47,710 nt of DNA from Candidatus Melainabacteria bacterium (GTDB lineage: Bacteria > Cyanobacteriota > Vampirovibrionia > Obscuribacterales > Obscuribacteraceae), in NCBI GenBank assembly GCA_020853845.1, contig JADYYD010000034.1, forward strand, positions 1 through 47,710. Reading direction: 5' to 3'. Below are positions 25,253 to 33,649 of this stretch, one piece after another. Both the position numbers and the translations under genes were made by a program. How positions within the stretch are numbered: position 1 is the first letter of the stretch; each line of letters starts with the position of its first letter. Below the pieces are notes generated by a model. That model was not told the origin of the DNA. It searched no databases and worked only from the letters and a program-made list of their open reading frames with translations.

Positions 25253-25480
25253 ATGATAAAAAACCTCATAAAACATGGAAATAGCCATGCATTGGTAATA
25301 GACAAGGCGGTTATGGAACTGCTTAAAATCGAACCAGACACGCCGCTTGAAGTAAGTACTGACGGCGAGAGCCTCCTTATCCGACCGGTTAGAGATGCAA
25401 AATCGAGTCGGGCTGTTAAAGACTCGTTGGAAAAGTTCAAAGGAAAATACAGCGCCGTCTTCAAAAAACTGGCACAATGA
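25253..25480 (+). CDS. MazE/AbrB-type antitoxin
   Basis: 75 residues. MIKNLIKHGNSHALVIDKAV, then LLKIEPDTPLEVSTDGESLL, is the SpoVT/AbrB swapped-hairpin DNA-binding domain, followed by a charged helical tail that would wrap the toxin. GGAG six bases before ATG 25253 sets the start; the frame is open to 25181. It overlaps the doc start by four bases (ATGA). As usual it should repress the operon and neutralise the co-encoded toxin. The Doc partner here is an AbrB-type rather than a classical Phd protein. Confidence 0.85.
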   Translation: MIKNLIKHGNSHALVIDKAVMELLKIEPDTPLEVSTDGESLLIRPVRDAKSSRAVKDSLEKFKGKYSAVFKKLAQ

Positions 25481-25866
25481 CCGCTCCTGTTTTTCTAGAA
25501 CTCTTGGACGTCCTTGAAATTCACGAGGATCTGCTTTCTGCCTTTGGAGGAAAGACTGGTGTGCGAGATCCTGGGCTTCTTCAATCCGCCTTAGCAATTC
25601 CAATGTCTGGTTCAGGCGACACATTTTTTCATGCGGATCTCTATGAGATGGCGGCTGCTTACCTGTTTCATATAATCAAGAACCATCCATTTGTGGATGG
25701 AAATAAGCGCACGGCACTCGGCTGCGCTTTGGTTTTCCTAGACTTAAACGGCATGGAAATCTCCGCTGATGAAAGCGAATTATTTGATATGACGATAGCT
25801 GCGGCCGACGGACGCATAAACAAGGACGAAATAGCAAATTTCTTCCGAGATAGTCCGGTGCATTAG
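25477..25866 (+). CDS. doc: Doc (death-on-curing) family Fic toxin
   Basis: 129 residues with an intact Fic/Doc motif HPFVDGNKRT at 70-79. His70 is the catalytic base and the following Asp, Asn, Lys and Arg hold the nucleotide. Doc phosphorylates EF-Tu and stops translation when its antitoxin is lost. VRDPGLLQSALAIP and HADLYEMAAAYLFHIIKNHP are family hallmarks. Coupled to the antitoxin gene by a 4-bp overlap. In an island such a pair favours retention of the DNA; it could also act against phage. Confidence 0.92.
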   Translation: MTAPVFLELLDVLEIHEDLLSAFGGKTGVRDPGLLQSALAIPMSGSGDTFFHADLYEMAAAYLFHIIKNHPFVDGNKRTALGCALVFLDLNGMEISADESELFDMTIAAADGRINKDEIANFFRDSPVH

Positions 25867-25906
25867 TGCTGGATTTTTTCACAAGAGGCTTTAGACTTGA
25901 TGGGGA

Positions 25907-25945
25907 CTTCGAACCAAGAGGTCGTAAGTTCGAGTCCTACAGGGC
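25907..25945 (+). repeat. Third, degenerate copy of the att core
   Basis: 39 bp matching the tRNA-Arg 3' end with one substitution (A for G at 25927) and loss of the last four bases of the 43-bp core. Marks an older attachment junction outside attR. Confidence 0.88.
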
Positions 25946-25978
25946 CCAGGGATTTAACTAGCCAGAAGTGCGACTGAT

Positions 25979-26370
25979 ATGGAAGAAGATATTGAGGAAG
26001 TGGTCACAGCTTGGATTTCATACGGAGAAACAGTTGAAGATTCTCCTGAAAAAGAGAAATTTTGGTGGGCTGTTGAAAAAAGTTATTAAATGGGGACTAC
26101 CGAACAGTAATGATTCAACCAAACTTTGGACATTTATATCTGTAGCTAAAGATCACAAAACGTCTGAAAGGGCTTGGAGCTACCTCGCTGCAGACCCGGT
26201 AGAAGATTTCTTGTGTCGGTTTGGCGACCAAATTTCTAATACAAATTGAAGAATTAGGGAAGAACAGCTGTCAATTCAGAGATTTGTTGGGTGGTGTCTG
26301 GCGTGGAGACATGTCAGACAGAGTATGGAGTGCCGTAGAATCATTACGGGAGCGAGAATGGCCTTTGTAA
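25979..26370 (+). pseudogene. Frameshifted DUF6869-like gene
   Basis: Read with two single-base corrections this gives about 129 residues from MEEDIEEVVTAWISYGETVE to REREWPL. The first removes one A from the A6 run near 26080; the second removes one A from AAA near 26232. Two hallmarks are AADPVEDFLCRFGDQ and FRDLLGGVWRGDM, which match the pattern I associate with DUF6869 proteins (laAGPLEdLL...LGGVW). As it stands the frame stops after 37 residues. Both errors are extra A in A runs, so either recent decay or a sequencing artefact is possible. It starts 34 bp after the third att core and may have arrived with an island. Confidence 0.6.
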
Positions 26371-26639
26371 CTGCGTTTTCCGGTCCTAGGAACAGGAAAC
26401 GCGAAATCATTTAGGATTGGCTGTTGAAGCCGTTGCAACCTGCACCAGAGCATTATTCACATTTGCATTTGCCACTGAGGCGCCAAGACTACAGCGAAGG
26501 TCGCTGTGAACCAACACACATATTTGTTGCAAATTTATTGCAGCAAGTTGCTGATCTTTCCCGGGTTTCCTCCATTCGATATTGTCCAAAACTTCGAGCA
26601 ACCGTATAGACACGGGCACGACCTCCCAGGTGTATAGAG
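26371..26639. other. Non-coding stretch containing the promoter of the next gene
   Basis: No gene supported; a minus-strand open frame here mostly mirrors the gene at 26640. Contains TTGTCC (26582-26587), 17 nt, TATAGA (26605-26610), a good promoter about 30 nt before the next start. Confidence 0.5.
26582..26610 (+). promoter_or_regulatory. Promoter of the CxxCH protein gene
   Basis: TTGTCC, 17-nt spacer, TATAGA; the predicted start near 26617 leaves a leader of about 23 nt with CCCAGGTG as ribosome-binding site. Confidence 0.55.
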
Positions 26640-27824
26640 ATGCCCGATCCCGTTGAAGCGGCGCGTCCAGCCGCTGCAGATAATAATCAAAATGATGCGC
26701 TAAGAAAGCTCCTCCTGCAGATGCAAGATGAGCGCAAATTTGAGTTCGGGGCGCCTGGAAAACGAGCAGATGCCTTCGATAATTTTCGCACTCTTGATTT
26801 TCGCCAGGATAGAAGTGAGGAATATCTTGCCGCCCGAGAGGAGATCCGCTGGTTGCAGGGACGCCGCAATCAAACCGAATCAAAATTGTCGCCGGAAGAA
26901 AAGGATGAATTAAGGCGTTTTCGCAGAAACTATTCGATGGCAAATACGGAAGAAGAACGCGCAAAAAACAGACAAGCGATTGAAAAACTCACTCCTGGTT
27001 CCGCTGAGTTCAATGCAAAGATCGGGAAATTAGTCGCTACGCTCGAAAAGATCCCGACACTAAAAGAAATCCCTGATCCACAACAGTGTATACGCTGCCA
27101 TCCTCGGCAGGGTCAGACGCATTTTGATCCTTATGCTCAAGAACGTCAGCAGATCAGAACTTCGGCGGTCGAGTCTTTTTATCAACCGAAGCGCGAAGAT
27201 CAATTTGAAGCGGTCTGGGCAAAAAACGCGCTCGAGTCTCCCATCGTTAAGATCAACGAGGCGCTCAAACATTTACCGCCGACAAAAATTGAATCACAAG
27301 ATCCGGTCGCGTTAGTAAAAATGGCTTTGACGATGAGCGGTGTCGAACTCGATCGCAGCGCTTCCGAGCTTGTGACAAAAGCAGTTTCCGGAATCAAAGG
27401 CATCTCCAAGGTCACCGGTGATCGACTCGTTATCGATAGAGACGGGAAGGTGGAAATTCCGTTTGCCGATAAGAGAGAACTCGCGGCCGGCATCAAGCTC
27501 AATAGTATCGAGATTGGCGCAATTAGTGTCACTTTGGGTGAAGGTAAATATCCCGAACTGAAAGACATCAAAGGCATCAAAGTAAAACTGGAAGTTCCAG
27601 CTTACATAAGCAAACTTGCCCAGGTCGACAGTGAAGTCGAAATCAAACGCATCTTTCTCACGAGAAATGCAGGCTCAGATGATTTTCAGGTAAATGTGGA
27701 AGTGACAAATCCAGTACCTGTTGTTTCACGCACACTACTGCGACAGTTCGTGGATGGAGTGCCGTCACAGCCGACAATCGTTGCTCCCATCGTGACTTTA
27801 GGGAAAGACGGTAATCCAAAATAA
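26640..27824 (+). CDS. Protein of unknown function with one CxxCH motif
   Basis: 394 residues, no signal peptide or membrane segment. Residues 1-130 are charged and helical (KLSPEEKDELRRFRRNYSMA). CIRCH at about residue 150 (QQCIRCHPRQGQTHFDP) has the form of a c-type haem site, but without export it would not normally be haem-loaded. The second half (from about 220) looks beta-rich, alternating Ile/Val with charged residues (KVTGDRLVIDRDGKVEIPFA; RVVEVEVTNP-like repeats near the end). Family not recognised. Start from promoter and AGGTG site; followed after 18 bp by another small gene. Confidence 0.72.
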   Translation: MPDPVEAARPAAADNNQNDALRKLLLQMQDERKFEFGAPGKRADAFDNFRTLDFRQDRSEEYLAAREEIRWLQGRRNQTESKLSPEEKDELRRFRRNYSMANTEEERAKNRQAIEKLTPGSAEFNAKIGKLVATLEKIPTLKEIPDPQQCIRCHPRQGQTHFDPYAQERQQIRTSAVESFYQPKREDQFEAVWAKNALESPIVKINEALKHLPPTKIESQDPVALVKMALTMSGVELDRSASELVTKAVSGIKGISKVTGDRLVIDRDGKVEIPFADKRELAAGIKLNSIEIGAISVTLGEGKYPELKDIKGIKVKLEVPAYISKLAQVDSEVEIKRIFLTRNAGSDDFQVNVEVTNPVPVVSRTLLRQFVDGVPSQPTIVAPIVTLGKDGNPK

Positions 27825-27842
27825 TTTTGGTAGACTTGGAAC

Positions 27843-28166
27843 ATGACAAAAGGTGGTCACAAGAAACTAAAGCCGGGGCAGCTTGATTGCGAAGAAATCG
27901 GGTGCATGCCCAAAATGTCGCAATCGGAGCTGGAGAACGGCGAAGGATTCTGGCTGCAGTACGAGAAAAGCAACGGTGCAAAAATCATCAAGTTCACCAT
28001 CAAGCTTTCCGACACGCGCATCGACTATGCAGAATGGGTTGATGGCAGTAAAACAAAATGGCAGAAGCAAGTGCTCAAATCACCAGAGCTTGCTCGGCGT
28101 GAATTTACGCAGATGATCGAATCCAAAAAATCATCAGGTTTCAAATTTGCCTCTTACAAGTGGTGA
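27843..28166 (+). CDS. Small protein of unknown function
   Basis: 107 residues, strongly basic at both ends (MTKGGHKKLKPGQ; KKSSGFKFASYKW) with a beta-rich middle (KIIKFTIKLSDTRIDYAEWV). No known motif. It starts 18 bp after the CxxCH gene on the same strand and is probably co-transcribed. Converges with the channel gene, 13 bp away. Confidence 0.6.
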   Translation: MTKGGHKKLKPGQLDCEEIGCMPKMSQSELENGEGFWLQYEKSNGAKIIKFTIKLSDTRIDYAEWVDGSKTKWQKQVLKSPELARREFTQMIESKKSSGFKFASYKW

Positions 28167-28179
28167 GCATCCTCATAAG

Positions 28180-28902
28180 TTATGCAACATCTTCAGATTG
28201 AACGGGCTTAGGTTCGACAGCAACAACCATCGGTGCGATTTGATAGATGCCGACCAATCTCGCAACAACTACAGCCATATAGAACTGCCCAACAAGCGCT
28301 TCCAGCGACGCCAGAGAACGAGACTGCGAAGTTACAGCGGTCAAATCGCCGTAACCAGTTGACGTCATAGTTGCAAAACTGAAGTAGAGAAAATCCGTCC
28401 ACGTCAGCGTCTTGTCGAGATCATTGGTCATGTTTACGAAAAACGAACTCGGCACAGTCAAATGGATAAGCTGATAAGCCTGTCCCCACGTGATACCAAG
28501 CATAAGATATGCAAACGCTGCTGCTGCCAAAGTTTCATGGCAAATGGACTTGGGGCGCAAGACAAAGATCAGCGATACCAATGTGGCAAATGCATAGAAC
28601 AACAACGTCAAAAGTGTCTGCACAAGATCAGTTGCATCACCAAATGGTTTCATATGAAACGTGATGCAAAACTCTATCGACCAGATAGCAAGGGCGAACA
28701 CAATGCCGGTAATCAAATCACTCTTCTTCGGATGAAGCTTATCGACGACCATTGCAAGAGTCGTAAAGAAAAGCAGTTCGAGGAACAGTTCTTTGCCCGA
28801 ACCGCGCCCTTCCAGATAAGGATAAAGCACAAGGTATACGAGCAACAACGCCAGCAAAAAGGAATAGTCTCTGCTCAAGACCCAATTTTTAAAAGCCGGC
28901 AT
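28180..28902 (-). CDS. Potassium-channel family membrane protein
   Basis: 240 residues with about six hydrophobic segments (roughly 14-30, 38-54, 62-82, 95-115, 123-147, 200-222). The pore helix and selectivity filter are FSFATMTSTGYGDLTA, with TGYGD at 182-186, the K+ filter signature. There is no RCK or cyclic-nucleotide domain and no charged S4 helix, so it is an ungated or simply gated ion-trans-2 type channel. AAGGGTTGAACT precedes the ATG. Monocistronic. Confidence 0.85.
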   Translation of the reverse strand: MPAFKNWVLSRDYSFLLALLLVYLVLYPYLEGRGSGKELFLELLFFTTLAMVVDKLHPKKSDLITGIVFALAIWSIEFCITFHMKPFGDATDLVQTLLTLLFYAFATLVSLIFVLRPKSICHETLAAAAFAYLMLGITWGQAYQLIHLTVPSSFFVNMTNDLDKTLTWTDFLYFSFATMTSTGYGDLTAVTSQSRSLASLEALVGQFYMAVVVARLVGIYQIAPMVVAVEPKPVQSEDVA

Positions 28903-29180
28903 AGTTCAACCCTTCTTGGAAAATATACATGCCAAAAAGATGGTACCTGAAACGAGGCGCCTCGGTTGGGCTCAATTGAATTGAATAGGCAGAAAAAAAA
29001 TTCCGAAGATAAAAACACGCACAACAGATATCCAACAGATGCGCGAGATATCGAGTGTCGCATAGACATTGGATTGTTGCAGCCCGGGACTATCAATTAG
29101 CAACTCAATTTTGCCCAATCTTTTGCTAAAGTGTCAGATGTCTTGTGTGTGCGTTCATACGAACAGGGAATCGGATAAAC
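28903..29180. other. Intergenic region without recognised elements
   Basis: Divergent spacer between the channel gene and the following small gene. I see no RNA gene, terminator or repeat in it. Confidence 0.4.
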
Positions 29181-29483
29181 ATGCAGAGTGCATTGGTTGC
29201 GGGAAGATTGAAAGTTTTCGAGTCGGACGGATTTTTTTGTGCGTCGTTTGTCGCGCCGGGCTATCCGATCCTTGCAGCGCGCGACGATGAGTTTGAAGAA
29301 CTCGCAGAGTGGCTCGTTGATGTCGGCGTAGAAGAAGACATACTCTATAGCAATCTGCCCATCGACGCAGCCATAAGCCTTCCCCAAAGCATCGTGCTGC
29401 CCGCAGCCCACATGGCGGAAAGGCGCTTCGGTAGAGAAGCAGCATATCTGACTTCTTCTATTGCATTTCATCCGCCCAACTAA
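29181..29483 (+). CDS. Small protein of unknown function
   Basis: 100 residues (MQSALVAGRLKVFESDGFFC to SIAFHPPN), soluble, mixed alpha/beta, acidic middle (DDEFEELAEWLVDVGVEED). No motif recognised. ATG 29181 is preceded by CGGATAAAC; an upstream in-frame GTG (29145) is less likely. Converges with the next gene, 36 bp away. Coding is supported mainly by length and composition. Confidence 0.5.
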   Translation: MQSALVAGRLKVFESDGFFCASFVAPGYPILAARDDEFEELAEWLVDVGVEEDILYSNLPIDAAISLPQSIVLPAAHMAERRFGREAAYLTSSIAFHPPN

Positions 29484-29519
29484 AACTGTTTGGGCGCCGA
29501 AACTGTTTGGATGCCGAGT

Positions 29520-30086
29520 CTATTTTTTCAGTGGCGCAAGTGATTCGAGTATCGCTATTACTTCGTTGTCTTTGACGCCGGTGCCGTACAGGTTGTAGAA
29601 ACGCTTCGCGTCCGGCTTTACTTTCTTCTTGCTCTCCAGCCAATCACTCAAATAATAGTAGTAATTGGTATCATTGCCTTCCGTGTGTGGCTTGAATACG
29701 TTCACACCAAAGCGCCCAAACACCTTCGACTTGCCTTTCAGTTTTTTGTAACCGTCTGGTCCGTCACCGATTCCTTCGTAGGCACTTTCGATGGTGACTG
29801 AGTGTTTTCCTTTCGCCTCGAAGATCAACGAATAGTCCGGATGGGCTTTGTCATAGCCGCCGAACTTCATATTCTTCAGCTTGAAACGCGACGGCATAAA
29901 GTCAGGGTAGAAAACTTCCACACCGTGCATTTGAACATTTCGGATTTGTTTGACCCAGGCTTTATCCATTTTGATTGTCGTGGTATTTGTGGAAACGCTG
30001 GCTGTAGGTGCTGCGATTGCAGCGACCGGCAAGAAACACAATACGGCAACCACCAGAGCCAACTGCTGAAAACTTTGAACACGCAT
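29520..30086 (-). CDS. Exported protein of unknown function
   Basis: 188 residues with a signal peptide (QQLALVVAVLCFLPVAAIAA, cleavage at residue 26 before PTAS). The mature domain is basic and beta-rich with a Tyr cluster (NYYYYLSDW) and GDGPDGYKKLKGKSK. Family unknown. Likely periplasmic or outer-membrane-associated. The overlapping region upstream is divergent with the gene at 30189. Confidence 0.7.
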   Translation of the reverse strand: MRVQSFQQLALVVAVLCFLPVAAIAAPTASVSTNTTTIKMDKAWVKQIRNVQMHGVEVFYPDFMPSRFKLKNMKFGGYDKAHPDYSLIFEAKGKHSVTIESAYEGIGDGPDGYKKLKGKSKVFGRFGVNVFKPHTEGNDTNYYYYLSDWLESKKKVKPDAKRFYNLYGTGVKDNEVIAILESLAPLKK

Positions 30087-30188
30087 AGATTTTCGGACGT
30101 CTCTTTATGAACATGAAAGCGCAATAGTACAGCCAGGCTGACTTTCTTGGCAATCATCGCGTCGACAAACGGTTATCGACAAACTATA

Positions 30189-31220
30189 ATGGGGCGGGGG
30201 AAAAATGGAACATGCGGAGGCTTGCAGAGATTGCAAAGAATATACTTTGCTGTTCTGAAACCAATCAATTTTAGCAAGCCACTGCTCGCACTGCTGGCGT
30301 TTTCAATTCTGTGTGCGTCTTTCACATTGCAGGCGGTAGATGCGCAAGTTCTGCGAGGTCTGCCTGCGGATGAAATTTACGACGAATACTTCTTTACGAG
30401 CGATGGCGAGTCAGTTTCCATCAAATCGAACGCTGTCATCACTGGTACCAGAGGCACCTTGATAGAGCTGAAGAATAATACTGACATCAATGTCTTATCC
30501 GGCACCGCCACAATCGCGACAAAAGGCTCGCCCTTGAAAGTGATCGCGGGTACGAACAAAGTTTCAATGCCGGCCTCCTCCACCATTACCATTCAAAGCA
30601 CAGGGGAGCAGCTAAATAGCCGAGTCAATGCGCAGGTGCCTGTGATGCGTCCCCTATTTGTAGTTGGCGGAAGCAGTCGAGTTCTTGCGGGCGAAACAGC
30701 CGACTCAATCATGCTGGAATCGGGACAAATACTGATTTGTCCAAATCGCAATTTGAAGGTGAGAACGCCGCTCGGAATAATTTTAGCGCCGGCGCAATCT
30801 CGTTTTCTGATGTCAGTTATGCCAGGAGTTGTTCGCATCTATAACTGCCAAAGCAAAGAAATGAAATTCTACTTTGAAGACAAGTACAGAAGAATCTCTA
30901 TTGCTGAGGAATTCAGTGTGTTTGACCATCGTCCGACGCAAGAAGAAGTTTTGCCGAACGACGGCGTAGCCAGGAAGGAAATCACACTGCACGACCTCGA
31001 CGGCAAACAGGTAACGGCAGCGACAACAACATTTTCCGTACTTTCAATTCTCACCAGTCCACATTTATTGCGTAGTTGGAAACGCCGGAGCTCATACGAT
31101 AAAAAGCTTGAACACGGCTTTCTGAAAGCCGCAGCAGCGCATTCAGCCACATCCAATAGCGGCGAGAGCTTCTATCAGGCACCAGTAGTTGGTGGCAGAC
31201 CGGATCAATCGGCACGCTAA
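30189..31220 (+). CDS. Exported or membrane-anchored FecR-like beta-rich protein
   Basis: 343 residues from ATG 30189 (a TTG at 30147 would add 14). A hydrophobic segment at about 29-50 (PLLALLAFSILCASFTLQAV) ends in DAQ, a plausible signal-peptide cleavage. The mature part has repeated short beta strands (NAVITGTRGTLIELKNNTDI, NVLSGTATIATKGSPLKVIA) that resemble the FecR/LysM-adjacent jelly-roll of FecR domains. A C-terminal basic region includes a second hydrophobic stretch, FSVLSILTSPHLL. It precedes the putative barrel protein by 34 bp on the same strand, so the two probably work together at the envelope. The assignment is by pattern and is tentative. Confidence 0.6.
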   Translation: MGRGKNGTCGGLQRLQRIYFAVLKPINFSKPLLALLAFSILCASFTLQAVDAQVLRGLPADEIYDEYFFTSDGESVSIKSNAVITGTRGTLIELKNNTDINVLSGTATIATKGSPLKVIAGTNKVSMPASSTITIQSTGEQLNSRVNAQVPVMRPLFVVGGSSRVLAGETADSIMLESGQILICPNRNLKVRTPLGIILAPAQSRFLMSVMPGVVRIYNCQSKEMKFYFEDKYRRISIAEEFSVFDHRPTQEEVLPNDGVARKEITLHDLDGKQVTAATTTFSVLSILTSPHLLRSWKRRSSYDKKLEHGFLKAAAAHSATSNSGESFYQAPVVGGRPDQSAR

Positions 31221-31254
31221 GGCAGATTCTATTTTACGGAAGGAAATCAGATTC

Positions 31255-32331
31255 TTGACGCCATTGTTACAGAAGTGGAAATTGGTCAGTTTATGCAGTT
31301 ATCTGGCGTCGGCGTTTTTCGCGACCGCGACAGCAAGTTATGCCCAATCAGCCAATCCATATGTCGCCACGAATTCCGGATTGCTCTCGCCGGTAACGCT
31401 GCACAGCAGTGCGCAATATCCGGTAAGACCTGCTCCGTCCATTATTCCAACCGACCAAACAACGACGCACATTGGTGATGAGCGGCAATTATTTTCAACG
31501 CCCTTGAAGTTTAAGGTGCTCGAAAAATTGCCTGAGCGAATGTATTTCACATCCGTTACTGAAGTCACGCAGCGCTTCGAGAGCAACGTACTGAGCAGCG
31601 CCAGAAATCCGCAGCGCGATTATGTATTTCGGGTTTTGCCAAACGTCACTCTTGGCTATAACCTTCGCCCGAAGACAAGTATTTATGCAAACTACTTCAT
31701 GATCAAGGATGTGTTTTCGAACACGCCGCTCCTTAATCGTTCGACTTTTCAGTCCCTGTCTGGCGGCATCCTGCAGGATGTTCGGTTAGGACAAAAAACC
31801 AACATGCAGCTCAACTTCCAGGCACGGCAATTGTGGCAGGCACGCGGATTGTATCAGGCAGATTTGTTGCCGGGCGTCACACTCACTCATTCATTCACCC
31901 CTAATGCGATCGGCTTTTTCAACACGCAATTGCAGATGCGCAGTCAAAGCCTTTTCGAAGGTCCGACTCGCGAAATAGATCCGTTTTACACTGTCGGTCT
32001 TGTTTTGCGCAGAGGTGTATGGTCACTTACATCGACAGGAACACTCGTCAACAATTTCAGAAATCGCAATGCTGTTCCACCTATCAGCAACAATGCGATT
32101 ATTTGCGATTTTGAATTGGCACGCCCGCTCTCACGAAAACGACTTCCCGGAGTGGATGTATTTGTGCGCGCGGAACCGATTTGGAATTGGGGTGCTCATG
32201 GCGCGCCGGGATTGAGCGGGTTCGACTTCCGTCTTTTCAGCGGGCTGCGCGTGACTGTCGCCAAACCGTCAATCTATCCGCAAATGGAATACTTGCGCAA
32301 ACAACTTCGAGAAGCTGAGAAAACCCACTGA
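31255..32331 (+). CDS. Putative outer-membrane beta-barrel protein
   Basis: 358 residues. The start is taken as TTG 31255 with GGAAGGAAA in front; the frame is open to GTG 31189, which would overlap the upstream gene. Signal peptide: KLVSLCSYLASAFFATATAS, cleavage at YAQ. The mature chain alternates hydrophobic and polar residues over many strands (FRVLPNVTLGYNLRPKTSIY, NMQLNFQARQLWQARGLYQA, GFFNTQLQMRSQSLFEG), as in surface barrels, though the terminal residue is not the typical Phe. Partner of the upstream FecR-like gene. Converges with the MFS gene, one base apart. Confidence 0.65.
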   Translation: MTPLLQKWKLVSLCSYLASAFFATATASYAQSANPYVATNSGLLSPVTLHSSAQYPVRPAPSIIPTDQTTTHIGDERQLFSTPLKFKVLEKLPERMYFTSVTEVTQRFESNVLSSARNPQRDYVFRVLPNVTLGYNLRPKTSIYANYFMIKDVFSNTPLLNRSTFQSLSGGILQDVRLGQKTNMQLNFQARQLWQARGLYQADLLPGVTLTHSFTPNAIGFFNTQLQMRSQSLFEGPTREIDPFYTVGLVLRRGVWSLTSTGTLVNNFRNRNAVPPISNNAIICDFELARPLSRKRLPGVDVFVRAEPIWNWGAHGAPGLSGFDFRLFSGLRVTVAKPSIYPQMEYLRKQLREAEKTH

Positions 32332-32332
32332 C

Positions 32333-33580
32333 TCAGGCGGCTTCTTTGTACAATTCGTGAATGTGCAAATTGCGCAATTTGGGCGCGCGTATGCTGGTGA
32401 ACAACACCACCAGTAGTGTCATCACGCCACCAAAGACTACGGAGGGAACAAGACCCATAAGTTTTGCAGCGGTACCGGATTCGAATTCACCAATCTCATT
32501 GGACGAGCCGATGAACATGCTGTTGACGGCGGCGACACGCCCCTTCATATCGTTCGGTGTCGCCAATTGAAAAATAGTGCTGCGCACCCAAATGCTGATT
32601 CCATCTAGCGCTCCGGATATTGCAAGCAGAGCCAGGGACAAATACAAATTGGTAGACAGTCCAAAGCCAATGATACATAGACCAAATCCTGCAGCAGCCA
32701 GCATAAAGATTTTTCCGGAATTATGCGTAATTGGATAGCGCGTCAGCAAAATCGCAGTGATCACGCTGCCGACCGATGGTGCTGCGCGCAAAATTCCAAG
32801 CACTTGCGGACCGCAATGAAAAACATCCTTTGCAAAGATTGGCATTAATGCGACGGCACCACCGAAAAGCACCGCGAACAGATCCAGCGCCATCGCTCCA
32901 AGAATTATCTGATTAGAGAAGACAAACTGCAGTCCTTCTTTGATGTTTTCCAGCACACTGTCATGTTTGTTGGGATTGATATCGGACTTGGCTTTGATGA
33001 GACAAAAACTGACGAACGCGCAGGCGAGCAATATTGTCGAAAACATGTACGTGTTGGCGGCTTGAACCCATCCGTAAAGCAAGCCTCCTAAAATCGGACC
33101 GACTACTGCGGAAGCTTGCCAAACTGTGCTGTTCCACGCGGCGGCATTGCCCATCAGCGGTCTGGGAACGATGTCCGACACGGTTCCGAAGATTGCAGGA
33201 CCATAAAATCCACGCGCGATGCCTGTAATTGCGATGACCGAAAAGAGGCAAGTTACAAGCGTCCAATCAGCAGGCAACATGGCTGTGCAGCCCCAGAGCA
33301 GTGCCAGACTGATAACCAGCGTTGCCACCGAAGCCAAGACTATCTTTTTGCGGTCGACAACATCCGCCACATGTCCCGCATAAAGTGCCACGCCGATTGC
33401 CGGAATCGCTTCAGCCAGCCCGGCAAAACCAAGAAAAAGCGGGTTATTGGTGATGGCATAGATTTGCCAGCCCACCGCAATGGCCTGAACCTGCACTGCG
33501 ACTGTGACCATCAGTCTGCTGATCAGCAATCGCCTGTAATCAGCGATTTCCAAAACAGCAAAAGCGTTCTCGACGGGCAA
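32333..33580 (-). CDS. MFS exporter (EntS-like MFS_3 family)
   Basis: 415 residues with about 12 membrane segments. DYRRLLISRLMVTVAVQVQA, AIAVGWQIYAITNNPLFLGF, and the cytoplasmic motif GHVADVVDRKKIVL are typical of the MFS_3/TIGR00900 proton-driven efflux family that includes enterobactin exporter EntS. The substrate cannot be deduced. TTG start at 33580 inferred from the family N-terminus. Follows the catalase gene on the same strand but 69 bp after its stop, with no iron-siderophore genes nearby. Confidence 0.9.
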   Translation of the reverse strand: MPVENAFAVLEIADYRRLLISRLMVTVAVQVQAIAVGWQIYAITNNPLFLGFAGLAEAIPAIGVALYAGHVADVVDRKKIVLASVATLVISLALLWGCTAMLPADWTLVTCLFSVIAITGIARGFYGPAIFGTVSDIVPRPLMGNAAAWNSTVWQASAVVGPILGGLLYGWVQAANTYMFSTILLACAFVSFCLIKAKSDINPNKHDSVLENIKEGLQFVFSNQIILGAMALDLFAVLFGGAVALMPIFAKDVFHCGPQVLGILRAAPSVGSVITAILLTRYPITHNSGKIFMLAAAGFGLCIIGFGLSTNLYLSLALLAISGALDGISIWVRSTIFQLATPNDMKGRVAAVNSMFIGSSNEIGEFESGTAAKLMGLVPSVVFGGVMTLLVVLFTSIRAPKLRNLHIHELYKEAA

Positions 33581-33649
33581 CTTGGATACCTGTGTACTCA
33601 GTTAGACATCATACACAAACAGCGCGCGGAAATTCGGATTGAGCATCAT

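Larger units (their letters stand above)
24256..25945. mobile_element. Small segment between second and third att cores (remnant or satellite of the island)
   Basis: 1.7 kb bounded by att-core copies, with no integrase of its own. It holds an exported protein and a toxin-antitoxin pair. The outer core has diverged (one substitution and a lost right end), so it is likely an older integration into the same tRNA, with the 10.3 kb island added later between it and the tRNA. Confidence 0.65.

Noticed and set aside
26407-26964. Minus-strand 185-codon open frame overlapping the CxxCH gene
   Set aside because: It mirrors a plus-strand gene that has promoter, ribosome-binding site and good composition; no motif or ribosome-binding site of its own.
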